From: Talpa occidentalis
Taxonomy: Eukaryota > Chordata > Mammalia > Eulipotyphla > Talpidae
Length of the DNA stretch: 64,000 nt
NCBI RefSeq assembly: GCF_014898055.3
Contig: NW_023601754.1
Span: forward strand, 53,127,013 to 53,191,012
Reading direction: 5' to 3'
Shown: piece by piece, positions 44,801 to 60,404 of the stretch
Layout of the letters: every line of letters begins with the position of its first letter
How positions within the stretch are numbered: position 1 is the first letter of the stretch
Position numbers and translations under genes: made by a program
The notes under the pieces: generated by a model
Databases searched by the model: none
What the model saw: only the letters and a program-made list of their open reading frames with translations
Told to the model about the DNA's origin: nothing

Positions 44801-47800
44801 AGGGCCCGCGGGGGACCCGCTGCTCCTCACCTGGTCACCCAGAGGCCAGGACGCCAGGTCAAGGGATGCGGTGGAGACTGACCCCCTTCCCCCTCCCTCC
44901 CTCCCCTCGGGCGCCCCCAGTGGGGGGCTGGGACCTGGGTGTGGTCATCGAGAACAAGGAGAAGCCAGAATGGGGTGGGGGAGCGGAGGGGCTCAGCGTG
45001 GCCGTCAGGGCCAAGGGTGGGCAGGAGGTGCCGCGGCGCGGGGCCGGCCCAGGCCTGAGAGCTCGTGAGGGCCGTGGCACTGGCCGGGAGGTGAGGGCCG
45101 CGCAGGGGCAGATGGGGCCCAGTGGGCAGGCAGCTGGCAGGGATGGCCCTGGGAGGACCCGGGGGGGCTCTCGGCTCCCTGGGGGGAGGCCAGCGGTCCC
45201 TGCCCCGGGGTCTCTGGAGCGGGTGTGTGCCCAGGGCCTCCCTCCCGCCCGAGCTCCGCTGCCCTGGGTCAGGGCTTCCGGCCACATGGCCACGGCCACG
45301 GCCACGGCCAGGCCCCGCCCAGCCCAGGCCCCTTCAGGTCAGGGAATCAAGGGGGCCTGGGGCACCCACGTCCCAAGTGCCCCATTTGACTTGTGGAGAG
45401 GACGGGGCTGGCCTGAGGGCGGAGGCGGGAGCCGGTCCCAGAACTCTTGGGTGGTGGCGACGTGCCGGGAGCCCTGGCCGGCCCCTTCCTGTGTCCCCAG
45501 AGGCCGAGAGAGGACAGACGGCCCTGACCGTGGTGCCCTTGGCTGGTCGCGCTGCATGGGGTCTTACAGGAACAGCAGAAGCTTCTGGAAGGAAGGGAGA
45601 AGGGTGTCCCGGGGGGACCAGAATGTGCAAGGGGCGGCAGGGGGCTCGGGGCGCCGGCTCCGGCTGGCCGCTACGGGCCGGGTCTCCCCCCTGCTCTTGG
45701 GCGGAGGGGCGCAGTCAGAGTGAGCTCTGGGCCTGGCGCCAGCACACCTGACGGTGTCCCCGAGACCCGGGACCCCATCACACCACGCCGTTCCCCGCCC
45801 CTGCCTTTCCCGACATCCTCTCCGGGGGCCGGGGCTGCGGGGGTGGGGCTGGACCTGGGGCGGCCCGCAGGGTCAGCCAGGCACCTGGTGGGGCCGGGGG
45901 ATCTGAGGGCGAGGCGGCGCGAAGCCGAGGCCCCGGTGGTGGGGAGGCGGTCGGGGCCGGGCCTGGCTGCGGGGCCTGGGAGGGAACCGTTGGTGGAGGC
46001 TGCGGTGCCCATGTGGAAGCCATTAACAGGGTCACGGTTACCCACCGCCCCACCTGGCTCCCTGGGGGCGGGGGCGGAGGGCGCTGCGGCCGGGTCGTGT
46101 GGAGCCTCCGCCCAGCCCCGCATGGGCATCGAGACCGCTGCCCGCAGGAAGACGCTCGGCGGTGGGCGCCCCTCCCCAGCTGGGCAGCGGCCGGAGGTCT
46201 GGCGGCCCCAGCATCCGGCACCAAGCAGCCCTCGGGGGTGTCCAGGGGCTTCCTGGGAAGACGGGGGATTTAGACGGTGGCCTCGGCGGGCGGGTGGGGA
46301 GGCAGGGGGCTGGGCTGGGAGGCCGGCAGTGGGGGGGGGGGGTGCCGGGCAGCCTTGGGGTTTGACAAAGCCCTCCGACTCAGGGTGGGGTGCAGGGAAG
46401 GCTTGAGACAGGAGCCTCGGGGCCCCGGGAAGGAGGAGGGCTGCTTTGGCGCCTTGGGCACCAGAGTGCAGGGCGAGCTGGAGCCATCGGGACCAGCAGC
46501 CCCAGCCTCGCCCTCAAAGCCACCCCCTGGCCTGAGGATCAGCGTCCCCTGCTCGGGGCCATCAGCTCCGTGCGCTGTGGCGGCGGCAGGGCCGTGGCCG
46601 CGTCCTCTCTCCTCCCTCCTCGAGGGGCAGTGCTCATGAGGCACCAGCGTCTCCGGCCCCCCCGCCCCCGGCCCCCGCGGGCACACGCAGGCGCCTGGCG
46701 TGCCAGGCGGGTCTAGGCCAAGGGCACAACAGCCGAGGAAGCACCAACCGTCAGGCCTGCCAGACTTCCTGCCGCGTCAGCCCCGCTCGGGCAGCCCCCG
46801 CCGCCCCTCCAGGTGCGGGCTTGGCCGGGCTGCGCCTTCCCGAGCGGGAGCGAGACCAGCTCCAGGCGCGGGCCCAGGCGGGAGGTGAAGTGCACCCCCT
46901 GGGGCAGACATTCCGGCCCCTCCCAGTGTTCCCCAGGACCCGCAGCAGGGGGGCTGAGGCCTGGGCAGGGAAGGGGGTACCCCCATGGCGTGCTCACGCT
47001 CTCCCCAGGTCGGGACGGCTTCGTTGTTCTCCTTTCCCGCCCTCTGAACTCCTCGCCCACTCTGTCCCCCACAGTCCACCCCTTCCCGGGCCCCTTCCTG
47101 ACCCTGCCCACGAGGTATCTGCCGCCAGGAGCAGCGCTCAGGGCCACCAGGGCACTGACCGTCCTCATCCCGCTGGCAGCGAGTCTCGACGTGCCGTCCA
47201 GGGAGCCACAGGCTGTGGCGGGCACCCCGAGGGGCAGCGTGCCTCCCAGCTCTGTCCTCCATCCCCGAGAAAGCTCCAGCCATCAGGGGCCTGGCCTTTC
47301 GACAGCCGCTGGCCAGGAGCCCACCACCCTGGACTGACGTGCCCGGTGATGCCAGGGACCTCTCGGGCACCGGAGGGGGGTCTGTTAGGCCAGGGTGGTG
47401 AGAAATGACCGGAGGGTGTGCTGCTCCCGCAGGCCCAGGGCGTCCGCGCTGCTCTGCTCACCTGCCCCTCCCTAGAAGGACCCAGACCCCAAGCCCCGAG
47501 GCAGGCACCAGGGACAAGGGACACCAGCCCGCGGGGCGCTCCCCAGGCCCCTGGCTAACTCGGAGGCCAGGCTGTGGCCCTGATAAGGGGGGCCCCCTCG
47601 ACCACCAGCAGAATCCCTTTTCTCGAGCCTGCATGTGGGTGTCAGGCTGGCTGCTGGCCCGGGGCCGTGGGGTGGAGCCAGAAGGGGAGTGGGGGTGCGA
47701 TTCCCCAACACTATCTTCAGCCCCCTTCACCGTGTCCCTGGGGAACAGGCTGCTACCGCAGCGCAGTCCGGGGGGCCACCTCGGGGTGTCTGCTGCTGCT

Positions 47801-48239
47801 CCCCACGCCCCAGCGGGGACATCTGCCGGCCCTGGCCTCTGTCCTCTGTCCCCTCCCCTCCTGCGGCCACCGGCCTCTGCGACCCGGGTGGCTCCTCCCG
47901 CTGCCCCGCAGCCTCCCTGCTCTGCGGACCTGCCCCGCTGAGTCCCGTGCCTGTGGAGCTTGTTCTCTGCGTCTGTGCCTCTCCGGGCCCCTCCTGTCCC
48001 CTGCCCGCCTCCCCTGCGGCCAGCTGCTGGGACGGGACCCTCCAAGGCTCCCCGGCCGGCCCAGCCGGGGGCCCACCCTTGTGCATTTGCCAGGTCGAGG
48101 TGCCAACGGGACAAAGCGCCTCCGCCTGGTCTGGCCTCACCTCCGCCCTCAGCGGACACCCCTGGCCCCAGGAGGGAGCCCCAGGCGCGGGCACAGCCCT
48201 GGGGACCCGGGCCCTCCCCTGCGCGGCCCTGAGGCCCCC
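41811..48239. other. Intergenic GC-rich sequence upstream of FGF3
   Basis: It holds a MIR (42295), a GTGGGTGGGTGGGTGG run near 43660, (GGCCAC)n at 45285-45312 and a G11 run near 46330. No gene is supported: no spliced ORF, domain or polyA pattern is recognised. Confidence 0.5.
42295..42460 (+). repeat. MIR SINE remnant
   Basis: GTCAGTGACTTAG, CGCCTTAGTTTCCTCTTCC, CCACAGGGTGTGGTGAGGGT and AGACCCTGGCACA follow the sense MIR order, with many G/C substitutions. Confidence 0.65.
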
Positions 48240-48430
48240 TTCATTATGCGCCGCCTTTAATGGGCGTTTGTCAGCGCGACTTCCCGCAAGTTGTTTTCGG
48301 GGACATCAGTCATCACGGCGGTCCCATTGTGCCGGGGGATTGATGGGGGGCGGGAGGGGGTGACAGGGCCTGGGGCGGCCGCCTCGAGGCCTCGGTCTAT
48401 AATTTTCGGAGGCGTAATTGGCCTGGGGGA
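48240..48430 (+). promoter_or_regulatory. FGF3: FGF3 proximal promoter candidate
   Basis: This is a less GC-extreme block just upstream of the CpG island. It contains TTTAATGG (48257), a SOX-type CCATTGTG (48324-48331) and a TATA-like TATAATTT (48398-48405) about 480 bp before the ATG. Mouse Fgf3 is known to use several promoters, so this may be only one of them. The transcription start cannot be fixed from sequence alone. Confidence 0.5.
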
Positions 48431-48823
48431 GGGGCGGGGGAGGGGCGCGAGGGGCTCCCAGCGCCGGGAGGGCGCGCGGGGGCGCTGGCGCGGCCGGGGC
48501 TGCGGCGCGGCTCGACGGCGCGCGCGGGGGCGACGGCGAGCGGCCGGCCCGAAGCCCGCGCCCCGCGGGGCTCCCCACCCGCCGGCCCCCGCCCCTCGGA
48601 GCCTCCGCCCGCGACCACGTCGGCCTTTTGTTGCCCAACCGTCTTTTCTTTCAGCGCCTGGCGCGGCCACGGGAGTCTCCGCCGGTCCCGGGAGAACCGG
48701 AGCCTCGGCCGGTCCCGGGCCGCGCCCTCGCGGTCCCGCCGCCGCCCGCGCGCCCCGCGCGCCCCGCGCGCCCCGCCCGCGGCGCCCCCGCGCCCCCGCC
48801 GCGCCCGCCGGCCCGCGCCCTCC

Positions 48824-48879
48824 ATGGGCGCCGCGCTCGCCCGCAGCCGCCGCGGGCGCGGGGCGCGCGCGAAGCCGCC

Positions 48880-48889
<10 letters not shown>
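48824..48889 (+). other. Upstream ORF overlapping the FGF3 start codon
   Basis: An ATG at 48824 opens a 21-codon frame that ends at TGA 48887-48889, overlapping the FGF3 ATG (48880) in a different frame. It has G at +4 but T at -3, so it should be a moderately weak initiator. Overlapping uORFs generally lower initiation at the main start. No function is claimed for the peptide. Confidence 0.55.
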
Positions 48890-53456
<4,567 letters not shown>

Positions 53457-53727
53457 CCAGCCCCAGCCCCGCCGCGCGGCTGACCGCAGGGCGCGCGGCT
53501 GCCCCTCCCCGCCCCGCCCTCCTGCTGCTGGGCCGGCCGGGGTGTCCAGGCTGAGGGGACGTCGCCGAGCCCTCCCGACTCTCCAACAAGGGCACTCGGA
53601 AGCGGGCCTGACCGGGCCGCTCGCAGTCAAGATGCGGGTGGGCTCGCGGGGCCGGGCGGCGCCCCTGCAGCAGGGGACAGTGGGGGCTGGGCCCGCCATG
53701 GGACAGTGCGGGGGGGCAAGTCGGAGC

Positions 53728-53733
53728 ATTAAA
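53728..53733 (+). terminator. FGF3: FGF3 polyadenylation signal (ATTAAA)
   Basis: ATTAAA lies 272 nt after the stop codon and is followed by the U/GU-rich stretch CTGCTCTGTTCTTTAG. That predicts cleavage at about 53750 and a short 3' UTR. ATTAAA is the commonest variant of AATAAA. I see no better signal closer to the stop. Confidence 0.7.
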
Positions 53734-53939
53734 GTATTTCACCCTGCTCTGTTCTTTAGTAGCTGTAAGGCACCCCGAGGGCGCGCTGGCCGGGCCTGCC
53801 GGCTCAGCTGGGGCGGTGGCGCTCGCTGAGCTGAGTCGTTATTTAGGCCGCGAGCGTGTGCGGGGAGGCCTGTGCTCCAGGCGCGCTTCAGTCCCTGGGC
53901 CTGAAAGTTACTGTTTTTCAAGTCGGCAGATGGCGGGGG

Positions 53940-54135
53940 TGGGTGCCCCAGCGTGTGCCTGTGCGTGCTCGTGCTCGCGTGTGGCCGAGAGTTTGGGTGT
54001 GCTGCACCTGGTGTGTGCACACTGGGGGGTCTGGGTGTTTCTGCGGCGTCTGCATGTGACGGGCAGGCTTGCCTGTGTGCACGGGTGTGTGCACGGGTGT
54101 GCGCTTGTGTGCGTGTGCGTGTGCGTGTGGAGAGT
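53940..54135. repeat. GT-rich degenerate tract
   Basis: Interrupted GTGTGC/GTGCGT units, densest at 54070-54130 (GTGTGCGTGTGCGTGTGCGT). Confidence 0.8.
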
Positions 54136-54831
54136 GAGACAGAGAGGTTATGTTTAGGATTCCCCGTAACTCCCCCCATCCTGAGGCTGCGTTGTCCGGG
54201 CAGCACTGGGTGGCTGGGCCGAGGGCAGGCGCTGCCTGAGGACCCCACTCAGAGGGGGACGTGGTTGCCGGTTCCCTCACAGACCGCAAGCCTCCCAGCC
54301 CCCCAGCAGCTGCCGCCACCCTGGGGTAGGTGGGGTCGCCTGGCCAAGAGGGCCAGCACCGTTGGGAGCTGGCAGGGGACAGCCCCATGCCCGGGCCGGG
54401 TGAAGGGTGTGGTTAGTGCGGTGCGCTCGGTGCAGGCGGGCCGCCCCCGCCCCCGACCAGCCAAACACATGGACAGGGCTGCGTGACGCCTGTGGGAATC
54501 TCGGGGGAGGCTGCGGAGCCCAAAGACCCAGCCCCCGACCTGCACCCCTCAGCAAGAGGCATCTCAGGGAGGCGCACTCCTGGGAAGGCCGCCAGGACCC
54601 CTCGGAGCCCCCGCAGCCACTGCCGTTACCTGGCAGGGACAGGGACAAGATGCTCCCGGCACGTGGCTGGAAGGGGGTGAAGCGCCCTGTCCACCCAGCA
54701 CCCGGTCAGCGGGCAGTCCCGAGGGGACTGAGAACAGACGAGCAGCAGCACGGGCCTCTGCAGCCGGCCAGACGCTGTGCCCTGCGGGTCCCGGCCCCCC
54801 GCCAGAGGCTGCATTTCCAGCCCGGGGGAGG

Positions 54832-54990
54832 ATGCAGAGATGGGTTGAATGGTGTCCCCCAGACCCATCTCCCGGGTGGAGGACTGAGTGCCGGCTGGGG
54901 TATGGCAGGGCCCAGATGCCCACCTGGGGCCACTGTAGCCCACAGGGATCAAGTTGGGGACTTGGTAAGTGGAGCTGAATAAATTGGGGA
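54832..54990 (+). repeat. Ancient interspersed repeat (family not assigned)
   Basis: GATGGGTTGAATGGTGTCCC followed by CCCAGACCC and, 100 bp on, GGGATCAAGTTGGGGAC resembles a common mammalian repeat that reads AATTGTGTCCCCC ... AATCAAGTTAA. I cannot give the family name with confidence. Confidence 0.5.
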
Positions 54991-55299
54991 TAAAAGGGGG
55001 GAAATAGACCTTTTGCGAATGGCCACCTACCCGCTGCCTGCGCAGAGCTGGCCGGAGAGGTGGCCAGAGGCCCTCGGCAGGGAGGCCCGGGGGGGTGGGG
55101 GGCCGGCTGGTGTGAAGCCAACACGACAGGGCCCCCGGGCCCCGCCCTGGGCGGCCGGCTCGTCCCTCTCTGCCCCTGCCGGGGTCAAGCCGCTCTCGCC
55201 GGGGAGGCAGGCCGGGCCTGGGTGACCGCGCGCCAGCTGCTTGGAGCCGGCCTGTGAACCCCCAGCGTCGGGGGCTGAAGGACCCGGGAAGGTGAACCA

Positions 55300-55440
55300 G
55301 CAGGTCTATAATTAGCGCCCACCCATCGGAGGGCGACCTTGCCCGGGCCACATTCCAGGGCTGAGCCAGATTTAGCCCCCAGGGCGACCCCGGCCCGAGC
55401 AGGCTGCAATAGCTGGCATTCCAGGGGCGCGGCACCTGTG
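55300..55440. promoter_or_regulatory. Candidate element with paired TEAD-type motifs
   Basis: GTCTATAATTAGCGCCC, then CACATTCCAGGGC (CATTCCA 55351-55357), CAGATTTAGCCC, GCAATAGCTGGCATTCCAGG (CATTCCA 55417-55423). Two same-strand CATTCCAGGG words 66 bp apart plus a homeodomain-type core lie about 1.6 kb past the FGF3 polyA signal. Conservation is untested. Confidence 0.35.
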
Positions 55441-55799
55441 CCGGAGCGCCGGGCCGGCGGGCTGCGCGGACCCGGGCTCGCGGGAAGGGGCTCCCGGTGG
55501 GAAGCGGCGGCGCGGCGCTGATTCGGGGCCCCCGGCCTCAGGCCCCCCTCAGGCAAACAGACTCCCACAGTGGCCGAGGGGCTCTGCTGGGGCCGGGCAG
55601 ACGCTGAGTGGTCCGCGGGGAACAGCTGCGGAGCCTGAGCGAGGGGGGGAGGCACTGCCCTCGGCGCGGGCCTGGGGATGCGCGGAGCCCGCCCCGCGCC
55701 CGCAGCGGCCCTGGTTGGAAGGACACGGCCATGCCGGGCAGCGGGACGGCCCGGCCGCGGGGAGCTGGTGCGGGCTGGGCGCGCCGGGGAAGGCCATGC

Positions 55800-55912
55800 C
55801 TCGGGCAGGTGAGTTTTAAGATGGAAACTCCAAATTTATTTATAATTACTGGCGAAATCAAAATATTTATTTTGCTTTTTATGTAGTTCAGGAGAATAGA
55901 AATAACTCTCCA
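55800..55912. promoter_or_regulatory. Sharply AT-rich island 3' of FGF3
   Basis: TTTATTTATAATTACTGGCG and CAAAATATTTATTTTG (an imperfect 16-bp palindrome, 55860-55875) lie in about 100 bp of AT-rich DNA bounded by GC-rich sequence on the left and a CATC-type simple repeat on the right. It contains homeodomain and MEF2/forkhead-like words and matches no recognised repeat. Confidence 0.4.
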
Positions 55913-56030
55913 TCCCTCCACCCGCCCGTCCATGCATTCATTCATCCACCACCAGCCGCCACCATCCCCCACCGCGCACCCGTCCTCCATCCACCCATCC
56001 ACCCTCCACCCTCCATCCGTCCAAACGCCC
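55908..56030. repeat. CATCCACC-type simple repeat
   Basis: Imperfect CATC/CACC/CATT tetranucleotides (CCATCCCTCCACCCGCCCGT and following). Confidence 0.85.
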
Positions 56031-56209
56031 CCCCAGCCAGCAGACCTTCAGAGCCACCTGGGATTTGAAAGGGCCAGACTGAGGGGGTGAGGGGGAGAAG
56101 GGGCAGAGGAAAACCCCACTTCGTGACGAGGGGTGTCTAGGAGCAGGGCTTCGAGGTGAGGCCAACCCGGGTGTCCATGGTTCGATCTCAGTCATCGCCG
56201 GGAGGCCAG

Positions 56210-56460
56210 GTAAGGCTCGTTCACCGGTCAGGGCCTGTCCCCTCCTCTGTGAAAGGGGGACACGGAGGACACCAACGTCACACGCCGGTCCCAAGGCTCC
56301 CGCAGCTAGAGCAAGGCCTGGGGCCTGCAGGTCACCTCGTGGCTCCGGCTCTGGCAGGAGGCAGTGGGGGTCGGGTGCGAGAAGGGCCTCTGAGTGCTAC
56401 CTCTGTTCTAGACCATTCTAAGCGCGAATCCTCCTAACCCCATCCTGGCGTGACTCAGTC
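56210..56460. repeat. MIR/L2-type remnants
   Basis: GTCCCCTCCTCTGTGAAAGG (sense MIR core, about 56238) and CATTCTAAGCGCGAATCCTC (antisense, about 56413) are two short recognisable pieces. The boundaries are unclear. Confidence 0.45.
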
Positions 56461-56899
56461 CTCAAACACCCCGAGAGCAGTTAGCAGCCCGCCTGCTGGG
56501 CCATGGGCCTGACACCGGAATGGGCGTGGGGCGGGCGATAGGGCCAGGCTGGTCGGGGGTCAAAGCCCGCCCCTGTATAACAGCGAGGCAGACTGCCCGG
56601 CCCTGCCAGGAGGTGGGGCTCCCTGGAGTCCCTGGAGTCCCAGCCGGATTTGGGAAGAGGGAGGCCTGTTGGGGGAGCCCCGTCTGATTCCTAGGGCCCT
56701 TTTCTTTACCAGACATTTCTCTCTGGCCCCTCCCCTCCGTGAACTCATACTCTGCAAGAGCAAGTAGATGCGAAAGCTCACATTCAGGTCTCAGGAGAGC
56801 AGACTGAGCCTCTAGGGCCTCAGCAAGTCTTTGTGGCTTTTCAAGAGTCACCTCTTGTCACCAGGAGGCTCTTCCAGCCCCTGCTTCCTTGCAACACCC

Positions 56900-57135
56900 A
56901 TACCCCCCACCCATTCTCCCTCCCAGCTCTCCCGAGCACTGCTGTCTGCCCCACGCTCTTCCCTGCCGCGGGGCCTTTGCACACGCTGCCTGCCGGGTCT
57001 ACCCTTCCACCCACTGTCCACCCTCCAGCTGCTTCTCAGTCTTCACTTCCTAGAGACCTGTGACTGCCCTCCCCAAAGCCACGTTCCCTGGCATGGCCCC
57101 TCCTGCCTTGCTGCTGCCTTTCCCAGGTCCTGCAA
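56900..57135 (+). repeat. L2 LINE remnant
   Basis: CCGCGGGGCCTTTGCACACG, GTCTTCACTTCCTAGAGACC and CCCTCCCCAAAGCC follow the L2 3' region order in sense orientation. Confidence 0.65.
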
Positions 57136-57139
57136 CAAT

Positions 57140-57240
57140 CTGTCGTTACCTTTTGCAGATGAGAAACTGAGGCTCAGAGAGATTAAGCGGTTTTCTGAGG
57201 TGCAGAGCCCAGGAGGAGCGAGGCAGGGCAGCTGCCAGGT
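57140..57240 (-). repeat. MIR SINE remnant
   Basis: TTGCAGATGAGAAACTGAGG, then CTCAGAGAGATTAAGCGG and GGTGCAGAGCCCAGGAGG, is one of the clearest antisense MIR cores in the window. Confidence 0.8.
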
Positions 57241-57289
57241 CTCTTGAGCTGTAGACATGAAGCGTGGGCAGGCAGGATGTGGGCGAGGG

Positions 57290-57765
57290 GCATGGGCAGG
57301 CCGGAGCTTCTTCCATATGTTAGAGGGAGACGCCTGTGGACCCAGAAATTCTGCATGGAGGTGTCCTTTCAAGACCAGGAGTCATGTCTGCAGACACCTG
57401 CACACACTGGCGGCCTCACCACCTGGCCAAAGGCTGGACGGGCCCAGACACCCTGTGAACGGCTGAAGCAGATGTGCTGGAGCCACGCCGTGAAATATTA
57501 CTCAGCCATGAAAAGGGCTGGGCTTGGAGCCAGCTCAGCCAGATGGGCCCTGGAGCTTCAGGCTGAAGATGCCACGTGAAAGGCTCTCCCACAACCCCAC
57601 GCCCAGAAACGCTGGAGTTGGCAAGCCCGTGGGCACAGACTGGGGACCGATGGTGTCCAGGGCTGTGGGAGCTGGGGTGAGCGAGGAGGTGCTGACGGGA
57701 CTGGGGGTGGCGCACGCTGAATCTTGCCTTAAATGGGTAAATTGTATCTCAATAAATCCTACAGC
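57290..57765 (+). mobile_element. Ancient L1 LINE 3' end
   Basis: GTGAAATATTACTCAGCCATG and AAAAGG (57491-57517) and, 220 bp on, TTAAATGGGTAAATTGTATC with TCAATAAATCC (about 57731-57762) are diagnostic sense-strand L1 3' words in correct order. The sequence between is heavily shifted toward G/C. Confidence 0.8.
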
Positions 57766-57769
57766 ACGC

Positions 57770-59084
57770 AGCAAACAGGCACTAGGCCTGCTAGTCTGTC
57801 TGGGAGAGAGGGAGTGGTGGGCCCTCCCCCTGCTTTGGGGACACCTGGGAGACAGGAAGTGGGGGGCTAGGTGGCCCTGAGGGGTCTGGGAGAGCCTCCC
57901 TGGCTGCAGTACTGAGGCCCACCAGCAGGTGGCGGGGACCTCGGGGACCAGACCAGAAGGTCCCCCCACCTGCGCCTGCTGGGTGCCGGCAGCACCCCAC
58001 AGTTGAGTGCCCTGGGCAGCGCCTGCCCTGTGACCGGGTCGGGCCGTCAGGAAGCGTCCAGCTCCAGTGCAGGACTGAGCCTGGGAGCATGGGCCCATGT
58101 CTGAGGGGCCGGGCATCTTGCTGAGGGCCCCACCGGGGCCAGGGTATGGTGAGGAGCAGCAGGGGCCTGAGGCGTGGGTAGCACACAGCAGCCCCACCCT
58201 GGCGAGTCACAGGAGCCTCTCACCCAAGGCCCCACAGCTTCCAGGCCGGGCACCGCGTTCAAACCCAGCTGCTGGTCCTGGCTCGGGGCCTCGGGACCTG
58301 ATTTCACAGTTTTGTCTTCGGCCCTCGATGCCAACCGGCGCTTCTCAAGATGAGGTGGCCTGACCTGGGATTGGCTAGAAATGCAGCCTGGGCTTGCTCC
58401 AGACAGCAGGACCGGAGCCCCCAGGGAGGGCCCCCCCAGGGGGTGCAGCGAGTGCTCAGGGGGTTCCCGGTGCTGGCATTTAGGAACCCTGGATTTAAAG
58501 CGCTACCCCCACTGGCAGCACACAGTAAATGTGCACGTAAAGCACTTGGCTAGGGGCTGGCTGCCTCTCGTTCATCATCACCCTGCAGCCCCCGTTCTCA
58601 CCCCCTCTTATGGGAGGAGACAGAGGCTCTGGGGCCAAGTTCCCAGGCCCTAGTGAGGAATAAGCATGAACTGGCCACTGGGTCTGAAAGGCCACTGTCT
58701 TGCTGGCCTATGGACAGTGGCCCTGGGGACACTGCTTGCACCCCCCCAAGCACACATTCTCCCTCTCCGTGGACCAGCCGCTAGTGAGAGCGGGCAAAGG
58801 AGAGCCACCCCACCAGGTGCAGGTGCCGGGGAGGCATTGCCAAAGAACCTGCCGTCCTCATTTGGGCCACTCGGGCTCTGCTGGAGCAGGAGTGGGACTC
58901 ACTGCTCCCCTGAAGCTCGCCCACACTTAATCCAGGGCATCCCTGGCCTTGCGGGCAGGAGGCTGGGTCCTCTGATGCTCACCCACCTGCACCCACACCT
59001 CAAGTTTGGCTTTGGAACCCAGTGGGTTTGGATGCAGAGCTCATCCTGGCCCCAACTGAACTTCCCAGAGTGTTTTCCCCCATG
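57770..59084. other. Intergenic sequence
   Basis: No gene is recognised. A faint MIR/L2-like word (CACAGTAAATGTGCACGTAAAG) lies at about 58520. Confidence 0.5.
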
Positions 59085-59420
59085 AATTAGTGTTCAGCTC
59101 AGCTGTCAGGGCCAGAGAACTTAAGAGACATGTACTTTAAACAAGATGAGTGTGTCTCTCATGTAGAGGAGGTCCGGGGCAGTGAGGCTGCTGGACACGC
59201 CTCAGGCTCCGCTCAGCTTTTGCTTCCATCTACATAAGGGCTGCTGGGGCTCCAGCCATCACATCCACATTCCACCCAACAGCAGCAAAGACAGGCTTGT
59301 CCCTGTCCTTATCTCCCGGGAACCACACCCACTGGTGCTGCTCACCAGCCATTGGCCAGGCTTCAGGCACACCCCACTCCCAGGCGGCAGGGAGGCTGAG
59401 AAGACCGCCTGAGGTCCAGA
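59085..59420. repeat. Ancient interspersed repeat (family not assigned)
   Basis: GCTCCAGCCATCACATCCAC, ATTCCACCCAACAGC, CAGCCATTGGCCAGGC and GGCAGGGAGGCTGAGAAGAC appear in the order of a widespread old mammalian repeat. It is preceded by ACTTAAGAGACATGTACTTT, which may belong to it. Confidence 0.5.
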
Positions 59421-60404
59421 CAGTGATCTTGGGCGAGCCTCAGGGTTTCTCATACCACAGAGAAATCCAGCAAGGTCCTCCTTGCTGTGGCGCCTGCCCC
59501 GCCTGTGAGCCTCTGTGGCCGTTGAGCCCTCCCTCCCTGGCAGCAGCTTCATCGAGGGTCAGGAGCTGGGGGGAGATGCCTTGCCCCCAGGCGCTGGACC
59601 TGAGGGCCCTGCTGGGGGTCAGAGCCTGCAGCCCCCCTCACCCCCACCCAACAAGGGAGCGCCCCAGGCCGGAGCCCAGGGGAAGACCACAGGGTGCTGC
59701 GCGGCCTCTCAGTTGGGCAGGGCCAGTGCCCTCCCTGGGGTGGGGCCGTGCAAAGGGCCTCCCACCAGGCCAGCATCTTCCTCAGAACCACACCCCCAAG
59801 GCAGTGAGGAGGCTGAACTTGGGTGGGGGCTGGTGCGCCCCAGGGGGTGCATGCCAAGCAGGGGACTCTAGGCACCCTCTGCTGACTGGACCCAGGGTGG
59901 GATCTGGTAGTTCTGGGGTCACCCCGTCCCCATGGAGGTGGGAGGACAGTGGTGCTGGAGCTCTCAGCACTAGGGAGTGATGCGCCTGGCAGGGGCGCCC
60001 CAGAAGGGTCAGGAGCCCCTCCACAGGCAATTACTGCGGCCCTGAGAGTCAGGGATCCCATAGGAGACGCAGCTGAGGGGCACGAGGCAGGGCCAGGCCT
60101 CATGAGGCAAAGCTCACCAGTGTCCGGGCTGGGCCCCTCCCTGTGCCCCCCAGCTCAGCACAGCAGCAGATGGTGCCGTCTCACGGGCAGTGGGGAGGAC
60201 CTGCTTGGAGCTGTCCAGCCCCCGCTGCTGGCCGCCTCTCAGGAGCCTCCTCTGAGCACCAGCCTGGCTTGGGGCCCCAGAGTGGACACTGGCCAGTCCC
60301 GCTCCCAGCCAGTGCTGACACGATGGAGGCGCCCCCACGCCCCTGTGAGAGCCTGCGGGATGGCAGCGAGCAGTTCACACTCACAGCCAGGCGTAGGGGG
60401 GGAG
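59421..60404. other. Intergenic sequence
   Basis: No gene, repeat or element is recognised. Confidence 0.5.

Larger units (their letters stand above)
53760..55299. other. FGF3 3' flank
   Basis: It holds a GT-rich tract (53940-54135) and an ancient repeat (54832-54990). Between them I recognise nothing. Confidence 0.55.

Noticed and set aside
44473..45723. 416-codon + strand open frame upstream of FGF3
   Set aside because: Gly/Arg/Pro-rich and competing with equally open antisense frames. No known neighbour of FGF3 matches it.
57244..57579. 111-codon open frame with a plausible start
   Set aside because: It lies on a decayed L1 3' region, so the coding appearance is residual.
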